NCBI GenBank assembly: GCA_035041965.1
Contig: JAPYMA010000328.1
Location: 62,001 to 126,000 of the forward strand
DNA from: Anisakis pegreffii
Taxonomy: Eukaryota > Nematoda > Chromadorea > Rhabditida > Anisakidae
DNA: 64,000 bases
Reading direction: 5' to 3'
The translations under genes were made by a program, and so were the position numbers. A model generated the notes under the pieces. It saw only the letters and a list, made by a program, of their open reading frames with translations, had not been told where the DNA came from and made no database searches. Shown here piece by piece: positions 37,300-48,759 of the stretch; within the stretch, counting starts at the first letter, position 1; each line of letters opens with the position of its first letter.

Positions 37300-37850
37300 G
37301 GAGGTGGTGGTTTGAGAAAGCCAGAGGGAGCAGCAACGGAGTAGAAGGGAAGGAGATAAGAGATTTGCAAGCAGATTTAGAACTGAGAAGAGGGGTAGAG
37401 TGTTCAGTAAGTTTGACGAGAGGTCGGGAGTAAGAGACCAAGGAAGGGTTGAGCTAAGGCAGGGCAAGTGCTTTGTTTGTGGAAAGGTCAGACATAAGCA
37501 ATTTGAGTGTTGGCATAAGGAGGGGTAAGAAATGTCATCGGAAAGGGCATCCAGCGCAAGTGTGTAGTTGGGAGACACCAGATAAGAGAAGTAAAAATGT
37601 AGTGAATGAGCATATTGTGAAAGACGATGAGGAAATAATACCTGATGTAAGTGAGGTTGAGATAGATGAGGCACCCGTATATTCGGTCAAGAGGGTGGAA
37701 GTTGAGCCGCCGCATAAGATAGAAATTACAGTAAGCGAGAAAACGGTTGTTATCGAACAGGAGGTGGTTAAAGATAATTGGTCGGATTATTGGATTGAGT
37801 GTATCGAATGGAGTCGGGGTTATTCTGAAGTTATTTGTTGAAGTGGAGAA
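37300..37850 (+). mobile_element. BEL/Pao gag fragment with zinc knuckles
   Basis: At 37470-37511 the frame reads CFVCGKVRHKQFEC, a CX2CX4HX4C zinc knuckle. A second knuckle, CHRKGHPAQVC (about 37533-37565), is in another frame after a frameshift, and its first cysteine pair is partly lost. Acidic sequence (DDEEIIPDVSEVEIDEAP) follows. This is the usual C-terminal gag arrangement of Pao elements. Pseudogenised. Confidence 0.75.
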
Positions 37851-38175
37851 GTTATTGGTTAAAGTTATTGGTTAGAGTTATTGGTTGGAGTGGAGAAATT
37901 GCGTTTGGAGTAACTGTGGAAGGATCCAAAAGTGTTCTTTGTTTATTTGGTTGACTGTGATTCTACCGCTTTTGGTGCAATCGACGTTATCACTGGATCG
38001 TTCGTCATTGTCAAGCAGACAGACTGGTCGGTCGCAGAAGAGAAAGGAAAGTGATCTTTGCTGATTTCTTCCTTCTTGTTGTGATTGATTATATTACTCT
38101 TCGTGACTATATTACCTTTCCTTTGGATATTCAGTACGATTGCTCCCTCCCACTCTGAGGTAGGAGTAATCACGT
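37735..38175 (+). repeat. LTR-related segment, second copy
   Basis: Parallel to 34056-34513 over several blocks (AGATAATTGGTCGGATTATT against AGATTAATTGGCCAAATTGT; CAATCGACGTTATCACTGG against CAATCGACGTTATCGTTGG; AGAAAGGAAAGTGATCTT in both). Its end, GTAGGAGTAATCACG, is more diverged. It overlaps the end of the gag fragment, so the boundary between internal region and LTR is unclear. Confidence 0.55.
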
Positions 38176-38539
38176 AGCTCCCAAAATTTACGCATTTGTG
38201 GTGATTTTAAGGTTACTGTTAATCCGTATGTAGATGTAAATCAGTATCCATTACCAAAACCAGATGACTTATTTCAAGCTTCGAATGTTGGGAGAAAATT
38301 TTCTAGGGTAGCTTTAGATTCTCTAAGGTAGATTTAGCTTTGTCGCAGGTAAGATCCGTATCCGCGACATCAATTAAACTTAATTTGCGACAATTAGGCA
38401 AGAAACGAAGTTTTTCTATAGCGAGAGCACATTCAGCTTCAGCTGGTTTAAAATAATAGATAACAACTCTTTCCGTACAGTATTCAAGAAGACACCTAGT
38501 GAACTGTTTTCTTTTATACAAGCGTATTCTCAAAAGGTA

Positions 38540-39629
38540 TTTTTTGAAGAGGATATTGTGTCGAGAACGCCTTCTTTGACTTTTGAAGAGAAATATCATT
38601 TAACTCTTGCGGCTTACGTATACATGTGTCGATTGAAGTACGACTCTGGTCAAATGTTAAGTTTTGTTCTTGACTGCGTCAAATATGATAGGGAACTATT
38701 CGGTAAAGGTGTCATTAATAGATTCTTCTCGTCTTCGAAAAATCTGACGTCTGCCTTTAAGGCTTCCGCATCACTTTGTTTTGCTAACAGCCTTATGGCA
38801 CCTTTTTATACTATTGCTTTTAATTCTTCGAAATCTCCTATGGACGGTTATAAGTTTATCGAAGATTGCACTCCTCATATTCTTGAGGGTAAAGCGAACT
38901 TCAAAGAGTATGTTGTTGAACGTGTGTATTCTAGAGCTGTTGATGCTATCGATAATGTATGGAATAGATCAGAAAAACTGCTGTTTTCAATCGGTTGTCT
39001 ATAGAGCCTGTTAAATGTTTTGCTCCAATAGTCCCTGACCTTGTGATTGATCCTATGCATTTGACGAAGGAGATATTACGTGATAATTTTGATGTTGACG
39101 TGGTTTTGAGACCCCAAGATGATAAAATGGTTCCTAGTTTACATAAAGTAATTGTTGATAAAATACCTCCTTGTTATTATATCAACAAATTTTTTTCAAA
39201 AATTTCTTTCAATAGTCGTCATATTATTCGTGAACGCGTCCCTAATAACGAGATCAGTGATACTGCTACTGACATTTCAGATTTGTCAAGACAGTCTGTT
39301 ATTAGCAAGAATTTCATCGAATTGTCTGATTCTAATGAGATAAACAGATGACTGAAAGAATTTTCGGAGGAAGTTTGTACTGAAGTGTCGAATGAGGTTT
39401 ATAACGCTCACGTTAGACCAAAAACTCGTATGGATTATGATACTAAGGCTATTACTTTTATTTATATTATAGATCGGAGTATAAGCTGAGGGAGATATTG
39501 TATGTTTACAGATTTGATGGTTTTAAGAATGCTCTTGATTTGTGCGCTGGACCGGTGGTTTCTTGTTACATAATTCGCAGAGTGTCTGCTGCAGACCTTG
39601 ATGTAAATTTTTTTAATAAGTGTCCTCTA
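38540..39629 (+). pseudogene. Broken protein-coding region, unidentified (part 1)
   Basis: Two long frames (38558-39004, then 38995-39351) follow one another with a small frame change. A third frame continues to a stop near 39630. The composition is that of a real globular protein (for example LTLAAYVYMCRLKYDSGQM, NFDVDVVLRPQDDKMVPS), not of shifted noncoding sequence. I recognise no reverse transcriptase, integrase, gag knuckle or transposase motif. It sits amid Pao debris. It could be a captured gene, a capsid-like protein of an endogenous viral element, or an unfamiliar retroelement gene. Several frameshifts or stops show it is inactive. Confidence 0.4.
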
Positions 39630-40558
39630 TTATGAAACCTTTCCAAAACTACAATGATGATGACTCTAACCCTCCAAGATATCCTGTTGCGAGCAATTGA
39701 TCAAACAAAGATAGATGAATATACAAGAGTGAGTTTCGATTTCGATAACCTGTGCAAGGTTATGCCAAAGAAGGATGGACATAAAACCAGAGAACCTTGC
39801 CTCATACATCTTAAAAGTGTGTGTCTTCTTTCATCAGAGTGGCTTTGGTAAAAACAATAATCCTGCGATAGTATCAGAATTAACAAGAATTTTATGTGAA
39901 TTGGGTGTTCAGGAATCTGCAAGGCTCGTTCCAAATACAGTTAATGGTCCTCGTTATGCAATGTTAACATCTCACATCATGCTAATGATTGAAATGATTC
40001 CTACCGCAAGAACTCTATTTCCCGCTGCTTCTGCTGTTCCTCTGGTTTACTTTAAACTTCCAAGGGCAATATCATCAGCTTGTTTCTTCATGCCTCGAAT
40101 CCCGTCCTGAAGATCTCAAGGCACTGTCTGCAGTCAATTTTGGCTTTAACTTTCAATACTACAAATTAACAAATCCAGTCAAATCTCCTTCTCCTCAAAC
40201 GCAGTGGAATTTTCACCAGTTAATTAAGACTTATCCACTCATGAAGAATGAAGATAAAATGAAAGTATTGTGCAACCTTGGTTTCTTCCGCAGGGTCATA
40301 TTGAACAATCAAGAAATATTTATCTGGCAATTTTTTAATTTGGATTTCAATCAATATATAACATGTTGCACAAGAATTATCTACAATTCCTCGACCTGTT
40401 GGACTGTTGATGACTATGGGAAAATAGAACAATACAATTGGGATTCACTCCCGTCAATGAAAGCTGATGATGTTCTTCATCCAACAGGACCTCATTTTAG
40501 AAATGCTCTTGTTAGAGGAGCGTTGGAAAAACAGTGTCATGAATGGTATGATCACTAA
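39630..40558 (+). pseudogene. Broken protein-coding region, unidentified (part 2)
   Basis: Begins with an ATG after the stop of part 1 and reads through at least three frames: 39654-39851, 39775-40110, and one ending at 40558. Recognisable stretches include AIVSELTRILCELGVQESAR, GPRYAMLTSHIMLMIEM, EDKMKVLCNLGFFRRVILNN and HPTGPHFRNALVRGAL. No family recognised. Its opening ~70 bp (39638-39710) is repeated just after its end (40577-40655). An origin as a viral structural or nucleoprotein-like gene is possible but not shown. Confidence 0.4.
39638..39710. repeat. Direct repeat bracketing unidentified region, copy 1
   Basis: CCTTTCCAAAACTACAATGA, then AACCCTCCAAGATATCCT and GCAATTGATCAA, recurs at 40577-40655 with an indel and substitutions. 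Confidence 0.8.
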
Positions 40559-40576
40559 TACCCTTCTGAAAACAGA

Positions 40577-40655
40577 CCTTTCCAAAACTACAATGATGAT
40601 GATATCCTGTTGATAACCCTCCAAGATATCCTATTGCTAGCAATTGATCAAGCAA
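40577..40655. repeat. Direct repeat bracketing unidentified region, copy 2
   Basis: Second copy of 39638-39710, about 940 bp downstream, in the same orientation and directly after the last stop of the broken frame. Confidence 0.8.
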
Positions 40656-41714
40656 AAATTGACTTGGGTAAGACTTGAGTAAGACGTTAGAAGCAGACTT
40701 GCTGTTTTTGTATAAGATAATATGGTTAAGTATGGTCATGTGAATGTTATTGGCTTGAGGTACAGCAAATTGGAAAATTTGATGGAAGCTTGAGAAATGT
40801 GGAAGGTCTGTGTGGACAATATCGTTGAGATGTGAAATTTCTTCATGCTAAAGCGTTGAATATAGTAAGGCTAAGACTAGAGTTCGTAAAATAGATTTCA
40901 GTAAAATAGATATAGATCAAATTAAGCCCCGGTATAGGCAGGGAAGTGAAGATGAAGATACTGGCATTTTAAAATTTCAGGTACCTTTGATAATTTTAGA
41001 AGAATCACTATGGCGATCGTCAAGGATATCCCATCCTTCGTTGAGGTATGAAGATGAGTTTGACCCCATATGGATCGACGCAAGGAGAATCGAAATTGGG
41101 AAGCAAAGACCAAAGATAACACCGATTTATAATAATAATGTTGTTCGAATAAAAATAAAATATATTGATAAGTATATTGATATCTTTTCAGGAACCGGGA
41201 AGCACATGGAACGTCAAATGATTATAAGAATTTTGCCTTTAATCTGCCAATGGGCAGGATTTTTTTGGGTCTCCTTCCCAGGAAGTCACTTTTTTCCTGA
41301 CTCAGAGGTTTAGTTGAGAATGGGATGTAGAGCCAATCCGATGACATAATGTCACCGCGGGAGGCTGTGATATTGCATAAGTGAATTTGAATAAAGAATT
41401 TTGAATAAATTAAGTTAGAATTCGTATAAAATAACTCTATAAATATTCGCACTTTTAGGACATTCTTTGTGTATGTTTATTGGGTGAAATAAACGGTTAT
41501 GTGGAATTCTGGTCGTGTGTGCAGGAATATAACGATAGGTAAACATTTCTCAAATTGTTTGGGTTCAACGCTTATCAGGATTGATGAAGGATGCAGATCC
41601 GATTTTATCGATCGTAACTATATGGTCGATGAAGGAATGGTTTCGGAGAAAGATGATGATAAAGAGCTTTCAAGTCAAATATATATGAAGGCCATGGTAG
41701 GCATTTCTCTGGAC
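40656..41714 (+). other. Retroelement internal remnant preceding an LTR
   Basis: A frame around 40890-41313 (FQVPLIILEESLWRSS, then YEDEFDPIWIDARRIEIG) looks coding but unrecognised. The frame 41499-41717 ends ELSSQIYMKAMVGISLD and its stop codon overlaps the first bases of the LTR at 41715, as the last ORF of an LTR element would. No integrase core visible. Confidence 0.35.
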
Positions 41715-42586
41715 TGACATCGCGAGAGGGTTGATTGTTAAGATTGTTCGAAACTGTTCGTTTGTATCTTGTAAAATATTACTGTATTGTGGTTGTAGTG
41801 CGTAAAATGATGCAGGAAGTGATTTAAATGAATGTAATTGTATGAACTGTATTGTATCTATTTTTAATTGTATTAATATCTATTTCACATAATGTAATTG
41901 CATGACTTATGTGAATATCTAATTTTGCATAATGTATGAGGAATTTGTTTATGAACTGTCTGTATAAGACCGATGATTGTATTCTTTGGGGATTCCTGGG
42001 TTGACTCTTGGATTGAATTGTTGATCCTTGAATTGTTCATCGAGATCGTTTGGGAAGTGTTTGTGGATAATCATGATCTGTTGTTATTGTGTCAATTCTG
42101 ATAACCGAAGTGTTGGATCGGGTCGATTAAAAGAGTTTGAATTGAATTGGGAGGTGTTGGAAGTGTATTGAGATTGGAGTGGTGGAATTGTGGTTGTACT
42201 GAATTAGTTGGAATTAGAGTTGAAATTATTATTGTGTTGTGGAATTAGTGATCGGAGCTATGTTCGAGTGACTCAAAGTGCAATATTTCTGTTCTTGGAA
42301 TGGTTCAGCCAGTGAACAGAGATAATCGTCATTATACGAAGATCGATACTGGTTGGAGTGGTTGAAGAAGGAAAAAGATTTGCATTGAGGATTCATTCTT
42401 TAACCAGAACAACGTCGACATCAGCTGCGATTGAAAGGGAATTGATAGAAAATTATTGTTCTGGTTTTGCTTTCACATCATCATTATATCTTTGTCCTAG
42501 CTTTGTTTTGACAGGATCGATAACCTTTAGTGATTCAGTAAAATTGCTCCCAGACCAATTTCCACTCTTGGCTAGGAGTAGTTACA
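41715..42586 (+). repeat. BEL/Pao-type LTR
   Basis: Starts TGACATCGCGAGAGGGTTGATTG, related to the LTR start at 31506, and ends GGCTAGGAGTAGTTACA. Length 872 bp. An AATCGATACT/GGTTGAG-rich central part and a CAGACCAATTTCCACTC-type 3' part parallel the other LTR ends in this region. The sequences flanking this LTR and the one at 31506 do not share a target duplication, so they are not proven to be one element. Confidence 0.65.
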
Positions 42587-43660
42587 CTAGACGGTTGATT
42601 ACCCAAGGTTGAGGTTGTGACAACTTTACCAAATTTGAAGTGGGATTATTGGCTTTTGATCTATTGCTATGATTCCAAAAATTATGATAGTGGATGGACC
42701 GTGAATTCCTTATCAAAAGGAACTTGGCAAATGGTGAAGTTTCGTTAATGTTGTTGAGAACAAAAGTTGTTTCTTATGGCACAGCCCAGTCTCGAATCGG
42801 TCGTTTATTGACCGTGTTGTATCAATTGTATGATTATTGAAATATCCGCAAATTCAAATAAATTTTTATCTGATAATATTCGTTCAAGCTCATCACTGAC
42901 TAAATCATTCCAACTATAATCTGTTTTTATGATTCACACAATTGGTTTCAATTTGTTTCATTTGTTCATTGTTATCCTGGAATTGTCTTATCTGGATTCT
43001 CTGACTCGCGATAGTCCCATGCTTTACCTAAATCAGATTTGTAAATCTCAGCCACCCTGATATTTCCCTTTTTCTGCGGAAATATGTGATGCGATAAATG
43101 AGATTGAGACTTCTGATCATTTAGGAGGTTGATCTACAGGAATGTATAATTATCTTGAAACCTCGAAAGGAGCATTCTTTCGAAAGAAGATCAACTCGTT
43201 CTACTATCGGTTCTAAAACAGTTCCAGTCCAGATTATTTGTAATGCTCCCAAAATAAATCTGATTGAAAATCAACCTCAAAAGTGTGAATGAAATATACT
43301 GGAGACACAGATGTTTTGCTGACATTTTAATGATTGCCGTTCATCATTTAATGATGACCGTGTACTTTATCGCGTGGATTTGATGCTCAAAAACATATCA
43401 TGTGTTTGTATTATGCCTTTAATGCCGTCGTTCCTTTGCTTTTATAATGTCCTTGTTCCATTTAAAAATTTCAGTCTAATAAGTCTAGTAAGTCAATTCC
43501 TACTTATGTTATGCGTGCATAATCAAAATCAAGTAGAATACTATCAGATCAACATTCTCTCACGAAATAGATAGATTGCAGTTCTTGTTCTTGCTGTGTT
43601 CATGCTTATTTCCCGCAATAGTATTCAGAACCGAACGAATGAGTTGTTCTTCGTATCACT
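42587..43660. other. Intergenic, no gene seen
   Basis: AT-rich sequence between the last LTR and the inverted-repeat exon. The open frame at 43374-43574 has no recognisable features. Confidence 0.45.
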
Positions 43661-43830
43661 GAAAGAATGAGTATTGCCAAAACAAATTCTCGGAATTAAA
43701 GATGACTTTATTCGTCAGTGGTGACATTGTCTTAATAGAGAAAGCCGCAGGGAAAAGAAGGACAAGATCATTTTGTCATTTCGTTTTCAGTTCTTTAATT
43801 ATGATCGCAATAACCATTCATTTAGTAGAA
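43661..43830 (+). repeat. Inverted repeat arm 1 (contains first exon)
   Basis: About 170 bp nearly identical to the reverse complement of 46372-46550. It contains the ATG-bearing exon 43702-43824. The match starts just upstream of that ATG and stops a few bases beyond the GTAGAA donor. Confidence 0.92.
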
Positions 43831-46800
43831 CTGCAATCTATCTACTTTCTCTATTTTACCAAAGCAACTGGCAGCAACAGTAACGAAGAACTGATTCATC
43901 CAAGAATGCTTTCCTTGTCTGAGGAAATAATGAATCGATGTCGGCTGAACTCAGATGAATTTTTTGCAACAAATCGGATCAACAGTTAGAATCACCTGGA
44001 AGGACTTTCAAAGAGCTGGGAGAGTGCAGTATCCAAATGAAAGCTTTTCAGCTAAGAGATGACAAATTAGATGAGGCATTTGCGTCTGCCATTCTAATGG
44101 CTTTAACAGAAAGCAGATTTGCTATTCTTCAGTTGCTAATCATTTCTGAGCTTCATTGAAAGCATTGCGATTTTTTCGTAATAGCAGCTTGCCGGCTGAT
44201 ACCATCTGAGAGAGCAGTTCGACTGTGATTGGGTGCAAATCGATCACTCCGTTAATTATAATCGCGCTTGAACGATTTCGAAGAATGTTAACGTGAATTA
44301 TTCACGCATCAATTGATTTAGCAATAATTTCACTAATTGTAAGTTCTATCAGTATTCTTTTGCCATTTTTCATTACGTTCGCATCGGCATGGAATTTTCT
44401 ACGAGAAAGCTTTCTGCGATTAGAAAGCTACGAGCTTTTTTTTATTTTACTTTTGTCAATAATCGCAATGGTGTGTGAATAAATTTAGAACATTTTATGC
44501 TTTGATTTAAAAAATTTTCGAAACATTTTTTTTCTTTTGAAATTCTTTATTAGGCTTGAAAACTGATTTTTTACTAGATTCTCAGCATCATTTCATATGC
44601 ATCTCTTTTTAATTGCGTGATTGCTTTGTGTTTATATTCAGTTTTATTTTACTTTAGTTTCTCGGCATGTTAATGTTCCAGCATTAAACCTTTGTTGAAT
44701 AAAGATTTTTATTACGACTGATGTTACTATTTTTACTATTATAATGATATTATCTTTATTGTTACTATTGTCACCCATATCTTCTAGACTCTTTGCAATG
44801 CGATTGATGAATTGATGTGTGAAGGTCTAATTTCTCAGTGTTGAATTGTCCAATTTCTCACTGTGCAACTGCTGAATTCTGAAGCGAAACGATTTCAAAA
44901 ATATTCATTATTATCGTCCATCGATAATGTAACGTTAATTTTATTGAAGACACCTAGTGATACATCACTTGATGGTTGTTTGAGAAGAATAAAGGGGATT
45001 TTATGACGTTTCTGGCCTGCTTATCGACAGTTTTATGTGTCTCCACTGGTATTGGTGGTATCATTTTGGCATGTATCGACATAGATCGTTTCAATTTCGG
45101 CCTGTATTTGGCACTTCTATCTGTTGTTGGAAGTACCATCTCAATAGCATTCTGCATCATCAGTCCCGGTTCATGTGAAAGTCCAAAATTTGTGGCTCAT
45201 TTCGCTAATCGCATTCAACACTCACTTTCGACTGTTACCAGTTTTATACCAAAAGGTCACTCAACAACATTCAGTGAGTTATCATCATTTTCTCACACGG
45301 TGTTTCACGATGAAACACTTTTTTTGATTTAACAAGAAGGCTGTTAGCTGGGAAAGCCGTTTGTTTACGTTCGATTTTGACGTAATAATACTGAGTGACC
45401 GAGTGCTTTGCAACCAGCCCTGTATGTATTTCTTATTGGAGCGTTTCTATTTTTGCTCCTGCTGCATGTCATCCTTCAAGTTTAAAATTTAACGAAGTGA
45501 AGAACTTTAATTTGTGTTCTTATTCTATCAGAGGCATTTGTGCAGCTGCGTCATTTTCAGTGGAAATTATCACTCATGTTTATTTCAAACAAATGATTTG
45601 CCAGTTTCTAAAAACATTTTTATGTTCCACAGTTCAGTAGGACAGGATGTTTTCCTTCAGTTTGGGTTACGCAGAAAATCACTGCGCAAGCCAGCAGTTG
45701 TCTATTCCAGTCGAGACCATATGGTTGGAAATGCTTGAAAAGCATGTTTTTCAATCATAAAAGCCAAACAATTGATCGATCATGAAGATTCCAGTAAACA
45801 TTCCATATCGAGCTTGGGTAGTTAGTCTTTGATGTTTCAGAAGTTTTCTGAGAAAAGGAAGCAAAGTTATATGCTGGAGGCATTGCTAGTTAAAATGGTT
45901 GAGATGCGAACGTAATGAGATTTTCGAATTTTTTTGGTGCAACGCATCGTTTTGGTTTGATCGTTTACAAATTGAGTTTCAAAAATTGAGTCACTCTTCA
46001 TTTTCTTTGCTGATTGTCTGCAAATTGTAGAAATCCTCGGAAGGTTATACTGAATGAAGTGTGCATTTCCAAGGATTTTATTCGCTAAGTAGCTTTCTGA
46101 CGCCCTCAGCACTCAATTGAGACCTGTTCGGTTCACCTCAGGAATTCCGATTTATCAAGTGGCTTTCTTAACAATATTTTGACTGGAAACTAGTTCAGGG
46201 ATGAAGATATTCATAGTTTGAGCTGGCTGATCAGTTTTAAGATTGATCGTGAATAGTAAATGCTGAATTATAATCATAGTTCAGTGACATTTTCTGAATA
46301 TTAATCGCCTTTCGAAATGGAAGAATATCTTTTCAGTGCTTAAACTAATCAACTTTCAGCGCTTCCAGTGCTCTACTAAATGAATGGTTATTGCAATCAT
46401 AATTAAAGAACTGAAAACGAAATGACAAAATGATCTTGTCCTTCTTTTCCCTGCGGCTTTCTCTATTAAGACAATGTCACCACTGACAAATAAAGTCATC
46501 TTTAATTCTGAGAATTTGTTTTGGCAATGCTCATCCATGCTCATTCTTTCGGACACTGGCATGACAAGAAAGACTTGCACTGGGTTGTGATCGAAGTTAC
46601 ACAATGGTGCAGTAAGTATAATTGATAAGCAATAGTAATCAATGAATATTTTTTGATGCAGTTACACGTCCATTTGACCGAACATCGTTGTCCAAGTCGA
46701 TTATTTCGAAGCAGAATGGTGATGATGCCTCCAAACAGCAACCAAGTGGAACTAATGTTAGGATTGCTCAATCAGTCTATAATATTAATCGAAACAGTTA

Positions 46801-48759
46801 CATACAAAAACGCCGTTTGCGGAGGAGTAGCACATGGTCGAATCTCGACGAAGCGGTAAACAACCTCATCTTAAACTTAAACCTTAAAGAGGGTAAAATT
46901 AAACAAACTTAAAGCAGAAAATTGTTAGCGCGTGTTGAAAGTTTTCTCGTTGAACAAATCAGCCAGCATGTTGATACTCGATTAATGATTTTCTAAACTT
47001 CATTATCTATACACGCAACCAATTTCTGCCCAACAAAGTTCAGTCTTTAATCGGTGCCTCAATGATATATGCATGTGATCGGCAGCGAAATTTTCTTAAA
47101 AACGGTGACATCCAAATAATGATCAATTTCAATAAATCAAGATCTTTCAAAGTTGAAAGATTCTCCGAGAGTTTCGGCCATCAGAGAAATCAGTGAAATT
47201 TCAAATCGTAGTAAAAGATTATTCCGCATGTCATATACTTAATTGACTGCTGTTTAGACATCCGTCAAATATGGACGTTTTTCAACAGAACTGAATGATC
47301 TTCGCTCATTCACCGAACCATTCATTTCCTACTGCTGATGAGCGCCGCAGAGTTTTTGCCTGACTTTTTAGGATTCGTCAAGACTTCAGTTGATCGGCCG
47401 TAGCAAGAAATTAACGTGGATGGATGACCATTCGACTGCTGAGAATATTCAGCGATTAAGAGACGACATGACTGATTCGTCAAGAAAATCCTCCAAGACA
47501 TCTCATTCACCCAAGCTCGAACGCATCTCACAAGCATCCGATATCAATTTGCTTGCACCTCCAATAACACTTGTCCAAACATTCTCATCACCCGATATTC
47601 AGTCCCAAACCATCGTCGTATCAAGATCCGATTGTTCAGTCTATCCTAGTATCAAACAATCACGTTCATGCAACTTTCTTCGTATTAAATCCCATTCGAC
47701 TAGCAATCAAACGGTTGGTGGCAAAGCATGTGCTATCTGTTCTATTGAAATCGCCTTATCGATTCTACGTTTTTTATAAAGCTCAAATTTGAGAAAATTT
47801 CTTGAATTACCTCCTCCAAGTTATGTTTGCGAATTATTTCTTTCGAATATAAATTTAGAAACGTTAGTTCATTCACCTATGTACGCTTTTGAGAGCAAAA
47901 TCATTCAAGCAAGGCCAAAGTAAGTGTGATGCGTGAATTACGAAAATTCTATCAAGGGATTCGTGTGGTTCGTGCGTGACGGGTTTCATGATCATACAAT
48001 ATAGTGATTCTTTGCGTGAATCAGCAATGAAAAGAAAATGAAACAAAAAAAATTTCCAGCAAAATGAGAATATTGATCGGAATCTTAAAAGAATCACGCT
48101 GTAGCTGGTGAAATATTCTCAAACTGATGATTACTTTTTTTTACTCAATACAAATATTCATGAATGGTTATGTATGCACGCAAGTTCGCGTCATATCCAT
48201 TTAAGTACGCTGTTTAAATTAACTGATAAATGCAATAGAACTTCATAAAGGCATATCATAAATCACTTTTGTACTAAAAGAATTTCTTTCCATCGATACG
48301 AAATTCCAAAACTAGTAGATTTCTCTTTAATAGGAACAATTACGGTTAAGGTATCACGATGTCTTTGCTTTTTATACAGTCATTCCGACAAGGAAATTTG
48401 TTATCTATGAAATGTTATACGTTTTATGTTGCTGATATCTGTTGAAAAATTCTGATTGTGCTGCTTCTTCATTATAGGTTCATTGAAACGCAACATATTT
48501 GAATGCTTTTGAATCATTCAAATTCTAGGATGTTGAGCGTATTTCGTCGGCAAGTTCGGATGCAGCAACGAGTAGTTCGAGTCGTGTGGCTGATTATTCT
48601 GATGCGTTTGAATTTCGTTTGATACCGTTTTCTTCGAATCGTTCAGAGGTCATATCGATAGATGCCTCCGCAGAACTATCCACATCATCAGAATCGTATT
48701 TCGCCTATCAACTACTCGAAAAACTTTCGTCACCAGAAAGTCTTTCCACACTTGTTTGA
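43702..48759 (+). CDS. Multi-pass membrane protein with Ser-rich tail (six exon segments)
   Basis: Exon segments: 43702-43824, 44985 to about 45275, about 45403-45479, 46662-46855, 47372-47713 and 48529-48759. Exon 1 ends with hydrophobic FVFSSLIMIAITIHL. Exon 2 continues in phase with two more hydrophobic helices (FLACLSTVLCVSTGIGGIIL and LYLALLSVVGSTISIAFCII). Exon 3 in one frame gives ALYVFLIGAFLFLLLLHVIL. Together these suggest a four-helix, claudin/tetraspan-like topology. The last three exons encode a hydrophilic Ser-rich cytoplasmic tail with RRLRRSSTW, a likely basophilic-kinase site, ending SLSTLV. Exons 4-6 join cleanly, but the joins around exon 3 do not resolve in phase, so a missing exon is likely. 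No named family recognised. Confidence 0.6.
46372..46550 (-). repeat. Inverted repeat arm 2 (antisense copy of first exon)
   Basis: Reverse complement of 43661-43830 with a few substitutions and a 9-bp insertion upstream of the ATG. It lies in the intron between exon segments 3 and 4 of the plus-strand membrane-protein gene. Read on the minus strand, its frame stays open upstream of the shared ATG to a methionine at 46604, unlike arm 1, which has a stop close by. Confidence 0.92.

Noticed and set aside
31506..42586. One intact LTR retrotransposon spanning the two outer LTRs
   Set aside because: The outer LTRs differ in length and sequence, share no target duplication, and enclose pol fragments in opposite orientations. 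Nested remnants explain the region better.
45867..46112. Minus-strand ORF downstream of the antisense exon copy as its continuation
   Set aside because: No convincing donor/acceptor pair joins it in phase, and the composition is not that of a membrane protein.
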